DNA of 25,572 bases from Lentimicrobiaceae bacterium (GTDB lineage Bacteria; Bacteroidota; Bacteroidia; Bacteroidales; WCHB1-69). Location: contig WQWP01000016.1 in assembly GCA_009787485.1 (NCBI GenBank), positions 1 through 25,572 on the forward strand. The letters are read 5' to 3'. The notes beneath the pieces are model-generated. The model was not told where the DNA came from. It was given only the letters and a program-made list of their open reading frames with translations, and did no database searches. The position numbers and the translations under genes were made by a program. Position 1 is the first letter of the stretch, and every line of letters starts with the position of its first letter. This document shows, one piece after another, positions 7,098 to 14,518 of the stretch.

Positions 7098-7130
7098 AAG
7101 GTTTAAGGTTATAAATTAAGGTTTAAGGTT
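7098..7130 (-). promoter_or_regulatory. Direct repeat upstream of GIN gene
   Basis: AAGGTTTAAGGTT occurs twice (plus strand 7098-7110 and 7118-7130), offset by exactly 20 bases, about two helical turns, starting 7 bases upstream of the GIN start codon. It could be a regulator binding site, or just another member of the AACCTTAAACCTT intergenic repeats common in Bacteroidota. No TAnnTTTG box was found next to it. Confidence 0.35.
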
Positions 7131-7142
7131 CAATTGATGAGG

Positions 7143-7229
7143 CGACTGCGCCATTGTTTGGGATTCCTCGGCTGCGCTCGGAATGACGACTGCACCATTG
7201 TTCGGGATTCCTCGCTGCGCTCGGAATGA
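7143..7229. repeat. Tandem duplication of a GGATTCCTCG..GGAATGA repeat
   Basis: Two adjacent copies, 7143-7186 (44 bases) and 7187-7229 (43 bases), differ by two substitutions and a one-base deletion. Each contains GGGATTCCTCG and GCTGCGCTCGGAATGACGAC, a widespread type of bacterial intergenic repeat. The second copy provides the left arm of the larger inverted structure at 7200-7374. Confidence 0.85.
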
Positions 7230-7374
7230 CGACTGCGCTCGCTATGTGGGGAGGGGCGGAAAACGCGGCGGCAGTAAGTAGTACCTATTTGTTCAATATT
7301 TGCGCCGCCGCGTTTTCCGCCCCCATGTATTGCGAAGTGTTCCGTCATTCCGAGCGTAGCGAGGAATCCCGAAC
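7200..7374. repeat. 175-bp nested inverted repeat (MITE-like)
   Basis: Outer arms of 32 bases (7200-7231 and 7343-7374) are reverse complements with one mismatch. Inside them, arms of 20 bases (7253-7272 and 7304-7323; GGGGCGGAAAACGCGGCGGC and its complement) pair perfectly around a 31-base loop. The whole would fold into a long cruciform or RNA hairpin. There is no transposase and no usable reading frame. Together with the neighbouring repeats it fills the gap between the anti-sigma candidate and the GIN gene. Confidence 0.85.
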
Positions 7375-7452
7375 AAGCAAGGTGCACCCTTATTCTCTTA
7401 TTTTTAAGGAATCCCGAACAAGTAAGGTGCACCCTTATTCCCTTATTTTTAA
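7363..7452. repeat. Tandem pair of 45-bp repeats
   Basis: Two abutting units, 7363-7407 and 7408-7452, agree at all but two of 45 positions. Each contains GGAATCCCGAACAAG, AAGGTGCACCC and TTATTTTTAA. The first unit starts within the right outer arm of the 175-bp inverted repeat, so the two elements grew from a shared sequence. Confidence 0.85.
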
Positions 7453-7482
7453 GGATTGTTTTAGGAATAAGGGAATAAGGGT
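7431..7482. repeat. 17-bp perfect hairpin at end of repeat block
   Basis: ACCCTTATTCCCTTATT (7431-7447) and its exact reverse complement (7466-7482) flank an 18-base loop. It is AT-rich and not followed by a T-run, so it is a weak terminator candidate at best. From 7483 to 7607, up to the stop of the anti-sigma candidate, I see nothing else except a degenerate AAGGGTGCCTTTAAG echo of the unit near 7512. Confidence 0.75.
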
Positions 7483-7607
7483 AATGAACACAGAAAAACC
7501 TCCGTGCTACTAAGGGTGCCTTTAAGAAATAAGGGTTTTTGAATATCTTCATTATTTAATCTTTGTTATTCATTATTAATTACTCCATCATTCTCTCAAT
7601 TCCCAAT

Positions 7608-8039
7608 TCAAATACAAACCGTCTGCATATACTGCACCGCCTCAATTTTAATACTGTATATCTGCTTAATGTAATAGAGTTGTTTTTCGATGGGCAGCAT
7701 GGCAAGTTCATCTGCGGGGAGCTTAGTATTTTGAATTTCTGCAAGCTCTTTTTGCATTTTTGTATAACATGCCATTTGTCTTATTTCTTCAATTTCGGCG
7801 TCTAATTTTGCCTGATAAGATTTGATAACATCTTGTACTTCTTCTGTAAATGGTGATTCTGCAAGATAATCATTTTTAAAATCGAAAAAGAAGTAGAGCG
7901 ATGAGGCAATTAACAGCGCTAATGAAGCGGCGATCGAGATATAACGGCGTTGTTTTCTGCGTTTTGTTTTTTTATTTTGATGAAGAAGTTTGGAGAGGAA
8001 ACGTTCTTCGTGGCCGGGATTGGGGAGTTTTGTATTCAT
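7608..8039 (-). CDS. Single-pass membrane protein, putative anti-sigma factor
   Basis: A 143-residue protein with one transmembrane segment at about 33-52 (YISIAASLALLIASSLYFFF) after a short basic cytoplasmic stretch (KKTKRRKQRR). The N-terminus NPGHEERFLSKLL (7-19) is of the kind seen in short proteins next to ECF sigma factors in Bacteroidota. The periplasmic part, about 55-143, is helical and rich in Glu, Lys and Gln, with two cysteines (C90 and C142) that could form a disulfide. It is the next gene after the ECF sigma factor, 75 bases away, which supports an anti-sigma role; the classic zinc anti-sigma HxxxCxxC motif is absent. No recognised catalytic feature. The role is inferred from position and topology. 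Confidence 0.6.
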   Translation of the reverse strand: MNTKLPNPGHEERFLSKLLHQNKKTKRRKQRRYISIAASLALLIASSLYFFFDFKNDYLAESPFTEEVQDVIKSYQAKLDAEIEEIRQMACYTKMQKELAEIQNTKLPADELAMLPIEKQLYYIKQIYSIKIEAVQYMQTVCI

Positions 8040-8054
8040 TTTGTTTGTTTTTTT

Positions 8055-8097
8055 AGCACGCAGATGACGCGGATGACACGGATTTACGCGGATTAAA
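8055..8097 (+). repeat. Dispersed AGCACGCAGATGACGCG-type repeat, copy 3 (longest)
   Basis: The plus strand reads AGCACGCAGATGACGCGGAT, then GACACGGATTTACGCGGATT. Internally it repeats the word (A/C)GGAT three times. It lies in the 75-base gap between the sigma factor and the anti-sigma candidate. Other copies are at 3411-3438, 5046-5092 (shortened) and 25146-25187 (inside a coding region). Confidence 0.8.
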
Positions 8098-8114
8098 TTT
8101 TAAATTATAAATCT

Positions 8115-8645
8115 TTAAATTATACCTTTCATTTCAGTTTTCAATTTTTGTAGCCCTCTTATGTATTGCGAGCGGGCGGTGGAGGCGGTAATGTTCAGTT
8201 TTTTGCCTATTTCGTCGAAGGGCATTTCTTCAAAAATGCGTAGTACTATTACCATTCTGTAGCCGTCGGGAAGGGTGTTTAAGTGTTGTAAAGCGGTTTC
8301 TATCAACTTTTCGTCATTTTCTATATCTTGTTGTTGTTCTTCTACTTCGGGAAAGGATTCGGTTTCTATAAATATGATGTTTCTCCTTTTTCTGATGACG
8401 TCAATAGATTGATTTATAGCGATTTTGTTGAGTAGTTTTTGCATTGAGGTTTCGTCTCCTTTAAAAGAGCTGATGTTTTGAAGCATTTTTAACAGGGTGT
8501 CTTGCATAATTTCTTCGGCGTGTTCGGCATTTTTCAACAATGCATAACTTCGTTGGAATACTTGTTCGTAAAACATGCTGTAAAATGCCATTTGCGCCTG
8601 CGGGTGCAGGGTTTGGCATTGGGCTATGATGAGGTCAAATGGCAT
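8115..8645 (-). CDS. ECF-type RNA polymerase sigma factor
   Basis: A 176-residue group 4 sigma factor. Region 2 covers about 20-90 and includes AEEIMQDTLLKMLQNISSFK, the conserved -10 recognition and core-binding helix, then NQSIDVIRKRR. Region 4 covers about 113-170, with LPDGYRMVIVLRIFEEMPFDEIG and a helix-turn-helix NITASTARSQYIRGLQKLK that would read the -35 region. No region 1 or 3, as expected for ECF factors. It is transcribed away from the ABC ATPase and followed by a one-pass membrane protein, so release from the membrane on an envelope signal is the likely mode. The GIN and DUF4097-like genes downstream are the obvious candidate targets. I could not identify a shared ECF-type promoter by eye upstream of the sigma gene and the GIN gene. 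Confidence 0.93.
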   Translation of the reverse strand: MPFDLIIAQCQTLHPQAQMAFYSMFYEQVFQRSYALLKNAEHAEEIMQDTLLKMLQNISSFKGDETSMQKLLNKIAINQSIDVIRKRRNIIFIETESFPEVEEQQQDIENDEKLIETALQHLNTLPDGYRMVIVLRIFEEMPFDEIGKKLNITASTARSQYIRGLQKLKTEMKGII

Positions 8646-8715
8646 TTTGCAGTTGTTACATTTATAGAACGTAGAAATTGTGAAAATGCTGCATGGAGGG
8701 TGCTAAAAAATCTTC

Positions 8716-8723
8716 TATTTTCG
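8716..8723 (+). promoter_or_regulatory. Candidate -7 box for ABC ATPase gene
   Basis: TATTTTCG followed by CA, close to the Bacteroidota TAnnTTTG box, 17 bases before the ATG at 8741. This favours the 8741 start, because the in-frame ATG at 8693 lies upstream of the box. No convincing -33 TTG at the expected spacing. Confidence 0.45.
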
Positions 8724-8740
8724 CAACCTCAAACAAAACC

Positions 8741-9529
8741 ATGCTTTCCGTTTCAAACATTTCCCACCGTTATCAAAAAGACTTCGTTCTAAATAATCTC
8801 TCTTTTGAACTAAAAACAGGAGATTATTGCGCCATCATCGGTCCCAACGGCTCAGGAAAAACTACATTGTTGCATATAATATCCGGCGCATTGAAAAAAC
8901 AGGAAGGCGAAATCTGCATTTCAAATAAAAAGATTGAAGAGTACGATGTTAAAGAATTAGCCAAACAAATCTCAGTGGTGCCGCAACGCAGCGAGCCGGT
9001 GTATCATTTCTCCGTATTCGATATGGTCATGTTTGGAAGAAATCCGTATCAAACACGATGGAACTCATACAGCCCTGATGACGAGGATATTGTAATGGAT
9101 GCGTTAAAAAAAACAAATCTGCTTTCTTTAAAAAATCGCATGACCTCCCAATTGAGCGGCGGCGAGTTTCAACGCACACTCATTGCCCGCGCCATTGCCC
9201 AGCAAGCGCCGTTGATGTTATTGGATGAGCCATTATCGAACTTGGATATTCCACATCAATTTGAAATATTGGAAATCTTATCGGAACTCAATTCCACCAA
9301 ACAAACTACTATTTTAATGGTAATTCATGATGTTTCGTTAGCCATGCAAGCCATTCCAAAAAGTTTATTGTTAAAAAATGGTCGTGTTACTTATATGGGA
9401 GACACACAGGATATTTGCCGGAAAAACCTGATTTTCGATCTTTTTGATTTGGATGAAAATTATGAAATAGACAGTTTGGGGAACGTAAGAAAAAAAAACT
9501 ACATTTGCAAACTCATTGCATCTACTTAA
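8741..9529 (+). CDS. ABC transporter ATPase, FecE/BtuD-like (metal chelate uptake)
   Basis: A 262-residue ATP-binding subunit of the family that powers uptake of iron-siderophores, haem or cobalamin. Walker A is GPNGSGKTT (34-42), the Q-loop Q82 is in VVPQR, the signature is LSGGEFQR (138-145), Walker B is LMLLDEP (158-164), the D-loop is SNLD and the switch His196 is in VIHD. The segment VFDMVMFGRNPY after the Q-loop is characteristic of the FecE/BtuD/HmuV group. I chose the start at 8741 because the aligned family begins at LSVSNISHRY and a promoter-like box sits between 8693 and 8741. No permease or binding-protein gene is adjacent; the partners must be elsewhere. It is divergent from the sigma factor gene. 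Substrate is not deducible. Confidence 0.9.
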   Translation: MLSVSNISHRYQKDFVLNNLSFELKTGDYCAIIGPNGSGKTTLLHIISGALKKQEGEICISNKKIEEYDVKELAKQISVVPQRSEPVYHFSVFDMVMFGRNPYQTRWNSYSPDDEDIVMDALKKTNLLSLKNRMTSQLSGGEFQRTLIARAIAQQAPLMLLDEPLSNLDIPHQFEILEILSELNSTKQTTILMVIHDVSLAMQAIPKSLLLKNGRVTYMGDTQDICRKNLIFDLFDLDENYEIDSLGNVRKKNYICKLIAST

Positions 9530-9594
9530 ACAACTGTATATTAGAAAATTAAAACATCTTATCGTAGCATATTCACCTTTTAATTCAAAATAAA

Positions 9595-12162
9595 ATGAAA
9601 AAAAAGAACACCCTGTCATTGGTTTTATTGGCATTATTGTTCATTATTACACCGTTTTTATACGCTGTTCCGGCAATTCCTCATCCCGTTACTTTTACCC
9701 AGCCGAACGGAGATACACTAACAGTTAAAATTAAAGGCGATGAGCGAATGAATTGGCACGAATCTATGGATGGCTATACCTTACTGTTTAATCAAGCGGG
9801 TTATTTGTCATACGCTCAATTAGATATGAACGGGAATTTACAGCCGTCGGATATGATTGCTACCAATATTGAAGAAAGAAATATCGTTACCCGTTCTTTT
9901 TTAAATAACATTGAAAAAGGTTTGTTTTACAGCGATGTGCAACGACAATTAATGCTAAAGATTTGGGAGATAGAAGATAACGTGCCCCCAAAAAGCGACA
10001 GGGCGGTTATCGGGCATTATAAAACTTTATGCGCTTTTGTACAGTTCCCGGAAAAAGCAATGATAAGAACCATGGACGAATTTGATGGGTTGCTGAATCA
10101 ATTGGGTTACACGACAAACGGCACCGGAAGCGTTCGCGATTATTTCAAGGAATCGTCGTACGATTTGTTTGATTTAACTATAACATTGTGTGGAATTTAT
10201 ACAGCGCCAAACAGCTCATCATATTATGCAGGCTCTAGCGGAACGAGCTCAAATTGCAGGGCTCTTGCTACGTGGCTCGCTCAACAAGTAGCAGCCGAGC
10301 CGGATATTAACTTTATTGATTATGATAGTGATAACGATGGCTATGTGGATGGATTCCATTTCATTTTTGCAGGCAGAGGGCGAGAAGCCGGCGGAGGCTC
10401 CGGCACAATTTGGTCGCATAAATGGAATACCTCCTCTACTGTTATACAAAACGGAAAAAGAATCAGCGTGTATTCTTGCTCGCCTGAGCTTCTTTACTCA
10501 GATATTACAACCATTGGCGTAATTTGCCATGAAATGACGCATGCTTTCGGAGCCCCCGATTTTTACGATACCAACGGCACTACCGGTGGTGAATATCTCG
10601 GCACCGGAAATTGGGATCTCATGGCAAGTGGCAGTTGGAATGGCGCACCGGGTGGAAATCGCCCTCCGCATCACAATATATACACTAAAATAAAGTTTGG
10701 TTGGGTAACCCCTACGGTTTTAAATTCGGCGGTAACTATACCGAATATGCCCAACTCGGCGGAAAATCCGGTAGCATACCGAATCAACACAACTACCAAC
10801 AATGAGTACTTCCTGCTGGAAAATCGCCAACAGCGAAAATTTGACACCAGCATCCCCGGAAGCGGATTGATTATTTATAGAGTTCACTCTAGTATTACCT
10901 CTTATGAAAATAATAATACGATTAATACCACACATCCACAAAGAATGTATCCGGTGTGCGCCAGCTCCACGGTAGCCCTTCCAACTGCAGGCCCTGCAAA
11001 TTATGGAAACATTAACAGTGCAGGCTGCCCATTCCCCGGAAACAGTAATCAAACTTCTTTTACCGACGACACAACGCCGGCTATGAAGTCGTGGGCAAAT
11101 AACAATACCAATAAACCGATTACCAACATTATCCAAACAAACGGGTTGATTCGTTTCGACTTTATGGGCGGCGGACAGGTTCCTACTTATACGATTACGG
11201 CAAGCGCCGAGGATAACGGAACTATTACGCCTTCGGGAAATATAACCGTGAACGAAGGAGAAAGCCAAACATTTACTTTTGCGCCGCAGCAGGGATTTTG
11301 TATAGATCAGGTGCTCATTGATGGGGAAAATAATCCGGAGGCTGTTGAAAATGGTTATTACACTTTCACTAATGTTACTGACGATCATACCATTGTAGTA
11401 ATTTTTACCCTTTGTACTTATACGGTTAATTTTGATGCTAACGGTGGAACAGGCACCATGGAGCCACAAGAGTTCACTTATGGCGAGGCGCAAAATTTAA
11501 CAGCAAACGCCTTTACAGGAACGGAATACAATGTGTTTACCGAATGGAATACACAAGCAGATGGCAACGGAACAAGATATAACGATGAGCAAAATATCAC
11601 CATTGCAGAAAATATGACATTGTTTGCACAATGGGTAATGCCATCTTATACCATTACGGCTACCGCTGAGGGAGATGGAGAGATTACGCCGGAAGGAGAG
11701 ATTGTTGTTTTAGCAGGTGAGTCTCAAACATTTACAATTACGCCTCACATTATACTTAAAGGTGATGAATGTTGTGCCATTATTGATGTTTTAGTTGATG
11801 GTATAAGTATTGGTGATTTTTCTCCGTATGGGTTTGATTATGTATTTGAAAACGTTAATGATAACCATACCATTCATGTTATTTTCAGCAATGTTGGTAT
11901 TGTAGAGACGGATAATTATCCGTCTCTACGAATTGCCCCAAACCCGGCAAACGATTTTGTGGAATTACAGATTACGAATTATGAATTACGAATTAATCAA
12001 ATAGAATTTTACAACGCATTCGGTCAATTAGTAAAAACCGTGCCTTATCATGGTGAAAATAAAGACGACATCATAATCCAACGCATTTCGATTGCCAATT
12101 TAAATAAAGGGGTTTATTTGATAAAGGCAGGAAATGAAGCGGTGAAATTGGTGGTGCATTAA
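9595..12162 (+). CDS. T9SS-exported M6-family metalloprotease
   Basis: An 855-residue secreted zinc protease. Signal peptide 1-24. A propeptide-like region runs to about 140. The catalytic domain holds the zinc motif HEMTHAFGAPD at 312-322 (His312, Glu313, His316, Asp322), the M6/immune-inhibitor-A form, plus a calcium-loop-like DYDSDNDGYVDG at 242-253. After residue 525 come three repeat domains: two divergent InlB-B-like units (about 531-605 and 684-764, both starting YTITA and ending with DHTI or NHTI plus VIF) around a Listeria-Bacteroides InlB-type repeat (609-680, ending LFAQW). The last 80 residues are a type A T9SS sorting domain (LRIAPNPANDF... GVYLIK... VKLVVH), implying export and surface attachment or release. 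Two DNA repeats are embedded in the tail. Its stop overlaps the convergent porin gene by 4 bases. Confidence 0.92.
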   Translation: MKKKNTLSLVLLALLFIITPFLYAVPAIPHPVTFTQPNGDTLTVKIKGDERMNWHESMDGYTLLFNQAGYLSYAQLDMNGNLQPSDMIATNIEERNIVTRSFLNNIEKGLFYSDVQRQLMLKIWEIEDNVPPKSDRAVIGHYKTLCAFVQFPEKAMIRTMDEFDGLLNQLGYTTNGTGSVRDYFKESSYDLFDLTITLCGIYTAPNSSSYYAGSSGTSSNCRALATWLAQQVAAEPDINFIDYDSDNDGYVDGFHFIFAGRGREAGGGSGTIWSHKWNTSSTVIQNGKRISVYSCSPELLYSDITTIGVICHEMTHAFGAPDFYDTNGTTGGEYLGTGNWDLMASGSWNGAPGGNRPPHHNIYTKIKFGWVTPTVLNSAVTIPNMPNSAENPVAYRINTTTNNEYFLLENRQQRKFDTSIPGSGLIIYRVHSSITSYENNNTINTTHPQRMYPVCASSTVALPTAGPANYGNINSAGCPFPGNSNQTSFTDDTTPAMKSWANNNTNKPITNIIQTNGLIRFDFMGGGQVPTYTITASAEDNGTITPSGNITVNEGESQTFTFAPQQGFCIDQVLIDGENNPEAVENGYYTFTNVTDDHTIVVIFTLCTYTVNFDANGGTGTMEPQEFTYGEAQNLTANAFTGTEYNVFTEWNTQADGNGTRYNDEQNITIAENMTLFAQWVMPSYTITATAEGDGEITPEGEIVVLAGESQTFTITPHIILKGDECCAIIDVLVDGISIGDFSPYGFDYVFENVNDNHTIHVIFSNVGIVETDNYPSLRIAPNPANDFVELQITNYELRINQIEFYNAFGQLVKTVPYHGENKDDIIIQRISIANLNKGVYLIKAGNEAVKLVVH
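11902..11929. repeat. Perfect 28-bp palindrome inside M6 protease gene
   Basis: GTAGAGACGGATAA and its exact reverse complement abut with no loop. It encodes the linker ETDNYPSL just before the T9SS sorting domain. The GTAGAGAC/GTCTCTAC word recurs at 15726-15733 and 19249-19256, and belongs to a type of dispersed palindromic repeat. Confidence 0.9.
11966..11996 (+). repeat. AATTACGAATTA-type repeat in T9SS domain (M6 protease)
   Basis: The stretch repeats GATTACGAATTATGAATTAC-like words with a period of about 9-10 bases and encodes QITNYELRIN. The same DNA word in the same position of the sorting domain occurs on the other strand at 25064-25099 (EIKNYELRIN). Confidence 0.65.
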
Positions 12163-13586
12163 AAATACAGCACCGTAGAAACCAACACTCGCAAATTGTG
12201 CACCCAATGCGTAGTTTCAACTCTATTCACTCTGCCCATTGAGGTTAACGAAGTCCCATAAACCGCCGATGTATATTCCGGCTCTAAACAAAATTGCAGT
12301 TTATTAGCCGTATATTTCAAACGTGTGCTTACCCTGTACATAAAATCAGTGTTATGGGCGCGGGCGTAGTACGACAGTGGGTTGTTAGGCGCTTGTATCG
12401 CGTGAAAGGCACCCAGGTTTTGGCAATAACCGCCAAATATTCCTACCTCCCATGAGCGGTAATTGAGGTAGAGGTCGCCCCAAAAGGAAAGTATATTCAA
12501 ATTCGCATAATCGAAATCTTTTTTAAAATCTAACGGCGCATGGGCATTATATTCTTTTATGGCGTAACCACCAATCATCAAATATTCATAGCTGTTTTGC
12601 ATGAAGCAAGCTTTTAGCTTAAGACCTGTTTTTGTTTTTCTATTGATTTGATTTTCATAATGAAAGAAAGCGATTCCCGAATAACTGTTTAAGCCTTTTG
12701 TTGTTGCTATTGTATCTGCAGTCATTAATCTTGGTACAATTCTCTTAAAATTAAATCCCAAACCTGCATAGATAGTGGACTGTGAATAGGAAGCAGGAGG
12801 CATCGGTCTATAATCGAAAATATATTGCAACCCCATTTCAGGCATCATACTTTGACGAATATAATCTGAAGAAATGCCGCCCGGTCCTATGGTTAGCAAA
12901 TCACGTTGTGCATTCAAATAGGCAAGCAGGTAATTGTTTTTCGCAAACTTTTGAGTTACTCTAACTTGCGGTACGCGGGAAAAGGGTTGAAATGGGGCGC
13001 CCGCGCTGCCTGCCACCGTAAGGGCAAACATTCTTTCGGTAAATAATGGATGCCAAGATTGTCCCATTAACAATTGTGTAGTTTTCCAATCCATTTTAAC
13101 AAAAGCGTGGCGTAGTGCAAAACCGTTCATATTCGTATTTGAAATCCCCATAAACCACCCTTCTACTAATCCCGATATTTTCGCGCCTAATGCTTCGGGG
13201 GCTTGTATTTTCAATGAAAGCCGCGTGTTCATGGCGCAAAAATTGAAGAAAGCGCGTGCGTTGATGTCCTTGCCATTTTTATCCAAAAAAACATCTGCCG
13301 GATATAGGTAAATACCTCCGTCTCTGGCTTCTATAGGTTTGCGTGTATCCCAAAAAACATCAAAACCGATTAGCCCACCCCATTCCAAGCTCCATTTTTT
13401 CTCATTTTTTACTCTTATACCATCGTATCCCACAATATTGCCATTTCGATCACGTATAGTATCCGTATCTTTTAATGAAAAAAAATCTTTTGCTCTGTTG
13501 CCTCTTTTATGAGATATAGTATCCTGCGATTGTGCGATTGTGCTGAAAACAAGACAGAAAAATAGCGTAATGTAAGTTATTTTCAT
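12159..13586 (-). CDS. Putative porin-like outer-membrane beta-barrel
   Basis: A 475-residue protein with a signal peptide (1-20, cut near AQSQ) and a body of alternating amphipathic strands ending in VSTVLYF, the terminal aromatic residue expected for the BAM machinery. The order GFDVFWDTR (74-82), MNTRLSLKIQAPE (119-131), GLVEGWFMG (139-147), LRHAFVKMDW and LLMGQSWHP (172-180), then RVPQVRV (204-210), resembles DcaP-type trimeric porins in pattern; that link is a judgement by eye. The start overlaps the stop of NAD kinase by ATGA, so translation is probably coupled. At the 3' end it overlaps the convergent protease gene by 4 bases. The ligand is unknown. Confidence 0.7.
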   Translation of the reverse strand: MKITYITLFFCLVFSTIAQSQDTISHKRGNRAKDFFSLKDTDTIRDRNGNIVGYDGIRVKNEKKWSLEWGGLIGFDVFWDTRKPIEARDGGIYLYPADVFLDKNGKDINARAFFNFCAMNTRLSLKIQAPEALGAKISGLVEGWFMGISNTNMNGFALRHAFVKMDWKTTQLLMGQSWHPLFTERMFALTVAGSAGAPFQPFSRVPQVRVTQKFAKNNYLLAYLNAQRDLLTIGPGGISSDYIRQSMMPEMGLQYIFDYRPMPPASYSQSTIYAGLGFNFKRIVPRLMTADTIATTKGLNSYSGIAFFHYENQINRKTKTGLKLKACFMQNSYEYLMIGGYAIKEYNAHAPLDFKKDFDYANLNILSFWGDLYLNYRSWEVGIFGGYCQNLGAFHAIQAPNNPLSYYARAHNTDFMYRVSTRLKYTANKLQFCLEPEYTSAVYGTSLTSMGRVNRVETTHWVHNLRVLVSTVLYF

Positions 13587-14491
13587 TGAGTTATCTGATG
13601 AATAATCGTATTTCTTAAATCAATACCCCAAAGTAATTTTTCACGAATGACAGAGAAAAAATCGGTGTTGTGAAAACGCACCATGGAGATTTCAAAATCT
13701 TCTTTTTTAATGATTAAAGTGGCAGCGGTGGGAGCGATAATGCGCTCATTATCTAAAGCTAAAGAAAAATGGGTTGTTCTTCTGCTGTGTACTTTTATCT
13801 TAATCTCATCGTTGGCATGCACAATAATGGGCCGAATATTGAGCGTATGCGAGGCAATAGGCGTGATGATGTTCACATCGGAGGTAGGGTGTATGATGGA
13901 GCCGCCGCAACTTAACGAATAAGCCGTAGAACCGGTAGGCGTTGCTACAATTAAACCATCTGCCCAATAGGTGTTTACATGAATATCATTCACCCTGACT
14001 TCAATAGCGCACATCGAATCCTCATCTTTCGCTTTCACAGTAATGTCGTTCAGCGCAAAATGGTTTTCTAATGGCAACTGCGTGTCGGCATCCAAATGCA
14101 GGAGTCTTCTTTTTTCAATTATAAAATTCTCTTCACAAAGCATTTGAAACTGTTGTTCAAAATTCTTTTTTGTGATGGTAGTCAAAAAGCCGATCCGTCC
14201 GGTGTTGATGCCTACCATGGGAATATTCAGGTTGCCCACCAATTTTATGGCAGCAATGAAAGAGCCATCTCCTCCAAAAGAGAAGAGGAAGTCAATAGGG
14301 GTAATCGTTTTTAGTTCTTCGGAAGAAGAAAAAACAGGACAATCTTCAACAATTTTCTTCAAATAACTTTTTTGGGTTAATTTTTCATGCACCACCAATT
14401 CAACACCCTTTTCTATAAGGTATTGGAGGGCATCTACGATAAACTCTCTATCGTTTTCGCTGTGTTTTCGGTAAAAAACGGCAATTTTCAT
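13583..14491 (-). CDS. nadK: NAD kinase
   Basis: A 302-residue enzyme that phosphorylates NAD to NADP using ATP or polyphosphate, in the cytoplasm. The diagnostic GGDGS lies at 73-77, followed by NTGRIGFL at 96-103, the LND motif (ALND, 146-149) and the glycine/threonine loop TPTGSTAYSLS at 184-194. Length and motif spacing are normal. The start is the only Met that gives the family N-terminus MKIAVFYRK. It follows buk after 27 bases, and its last codon overlaps the porin start (ATGA). The 27-base gap repeats the TACGAATAA end of buk, so a small duplication created it. The gene is intact and should be functional. Confidence 0.96.
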   Translation of the reverse strand: MKIAVFYRKHSENDREFIVDALQYLIEKGVELVVHEKLTQKSYLKKIVEDCPVFSSSEELKTITPIDFLFSFGGDGSFIAAIKLVGNLNIPMVGINTGRIGFLTTITKKNFEQQFQMLCEENFIIEKRRLLHLDADTQLPLENHFALNDITVKAKDEDSMCAIEVRVNDIHVNTYWADGLIVATPTGSTAYSLSCGGSIIHPTSDVNIITPIASHTLNIRPIIVHANDEIKIKVHSRRTTHFSLALDNERIIAPTAATLIIKKEDFEISMVRFHNTDFFSVIREKLLWGIDLRNTIIHQITQ

Positions 14492-14518
14492 GCAGACTTA
14501 TTCGTATTTCGTGTAGAT

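Noticed and set aside
7363..7452. Possible CRISPR array
   Set aside because: Only two direct units and they abut with no spacer; no cas gene nearby.
7226..7513. 95-residue open frame on the plus strand
   Set aside because: Also a repeat translation (HSERSEESRTSKVHPYSL twice), overlapping the inverted repeat.
7130..7552. 140-residue open frame on the minus strand
   Set aside because: It is the translation of the repeat block (SRHSERSEESR-type wording, tandem RVHLACSGF units). This peptide wording is a known artefact of such intergenic repeats; no domain, no start context.
10720..11493. 257-residue minus-strand frame opposite the M6 protease
   Set aside because: Shadow of a well-supported plus-strand gene; composition is not protein-like and no motif was found.
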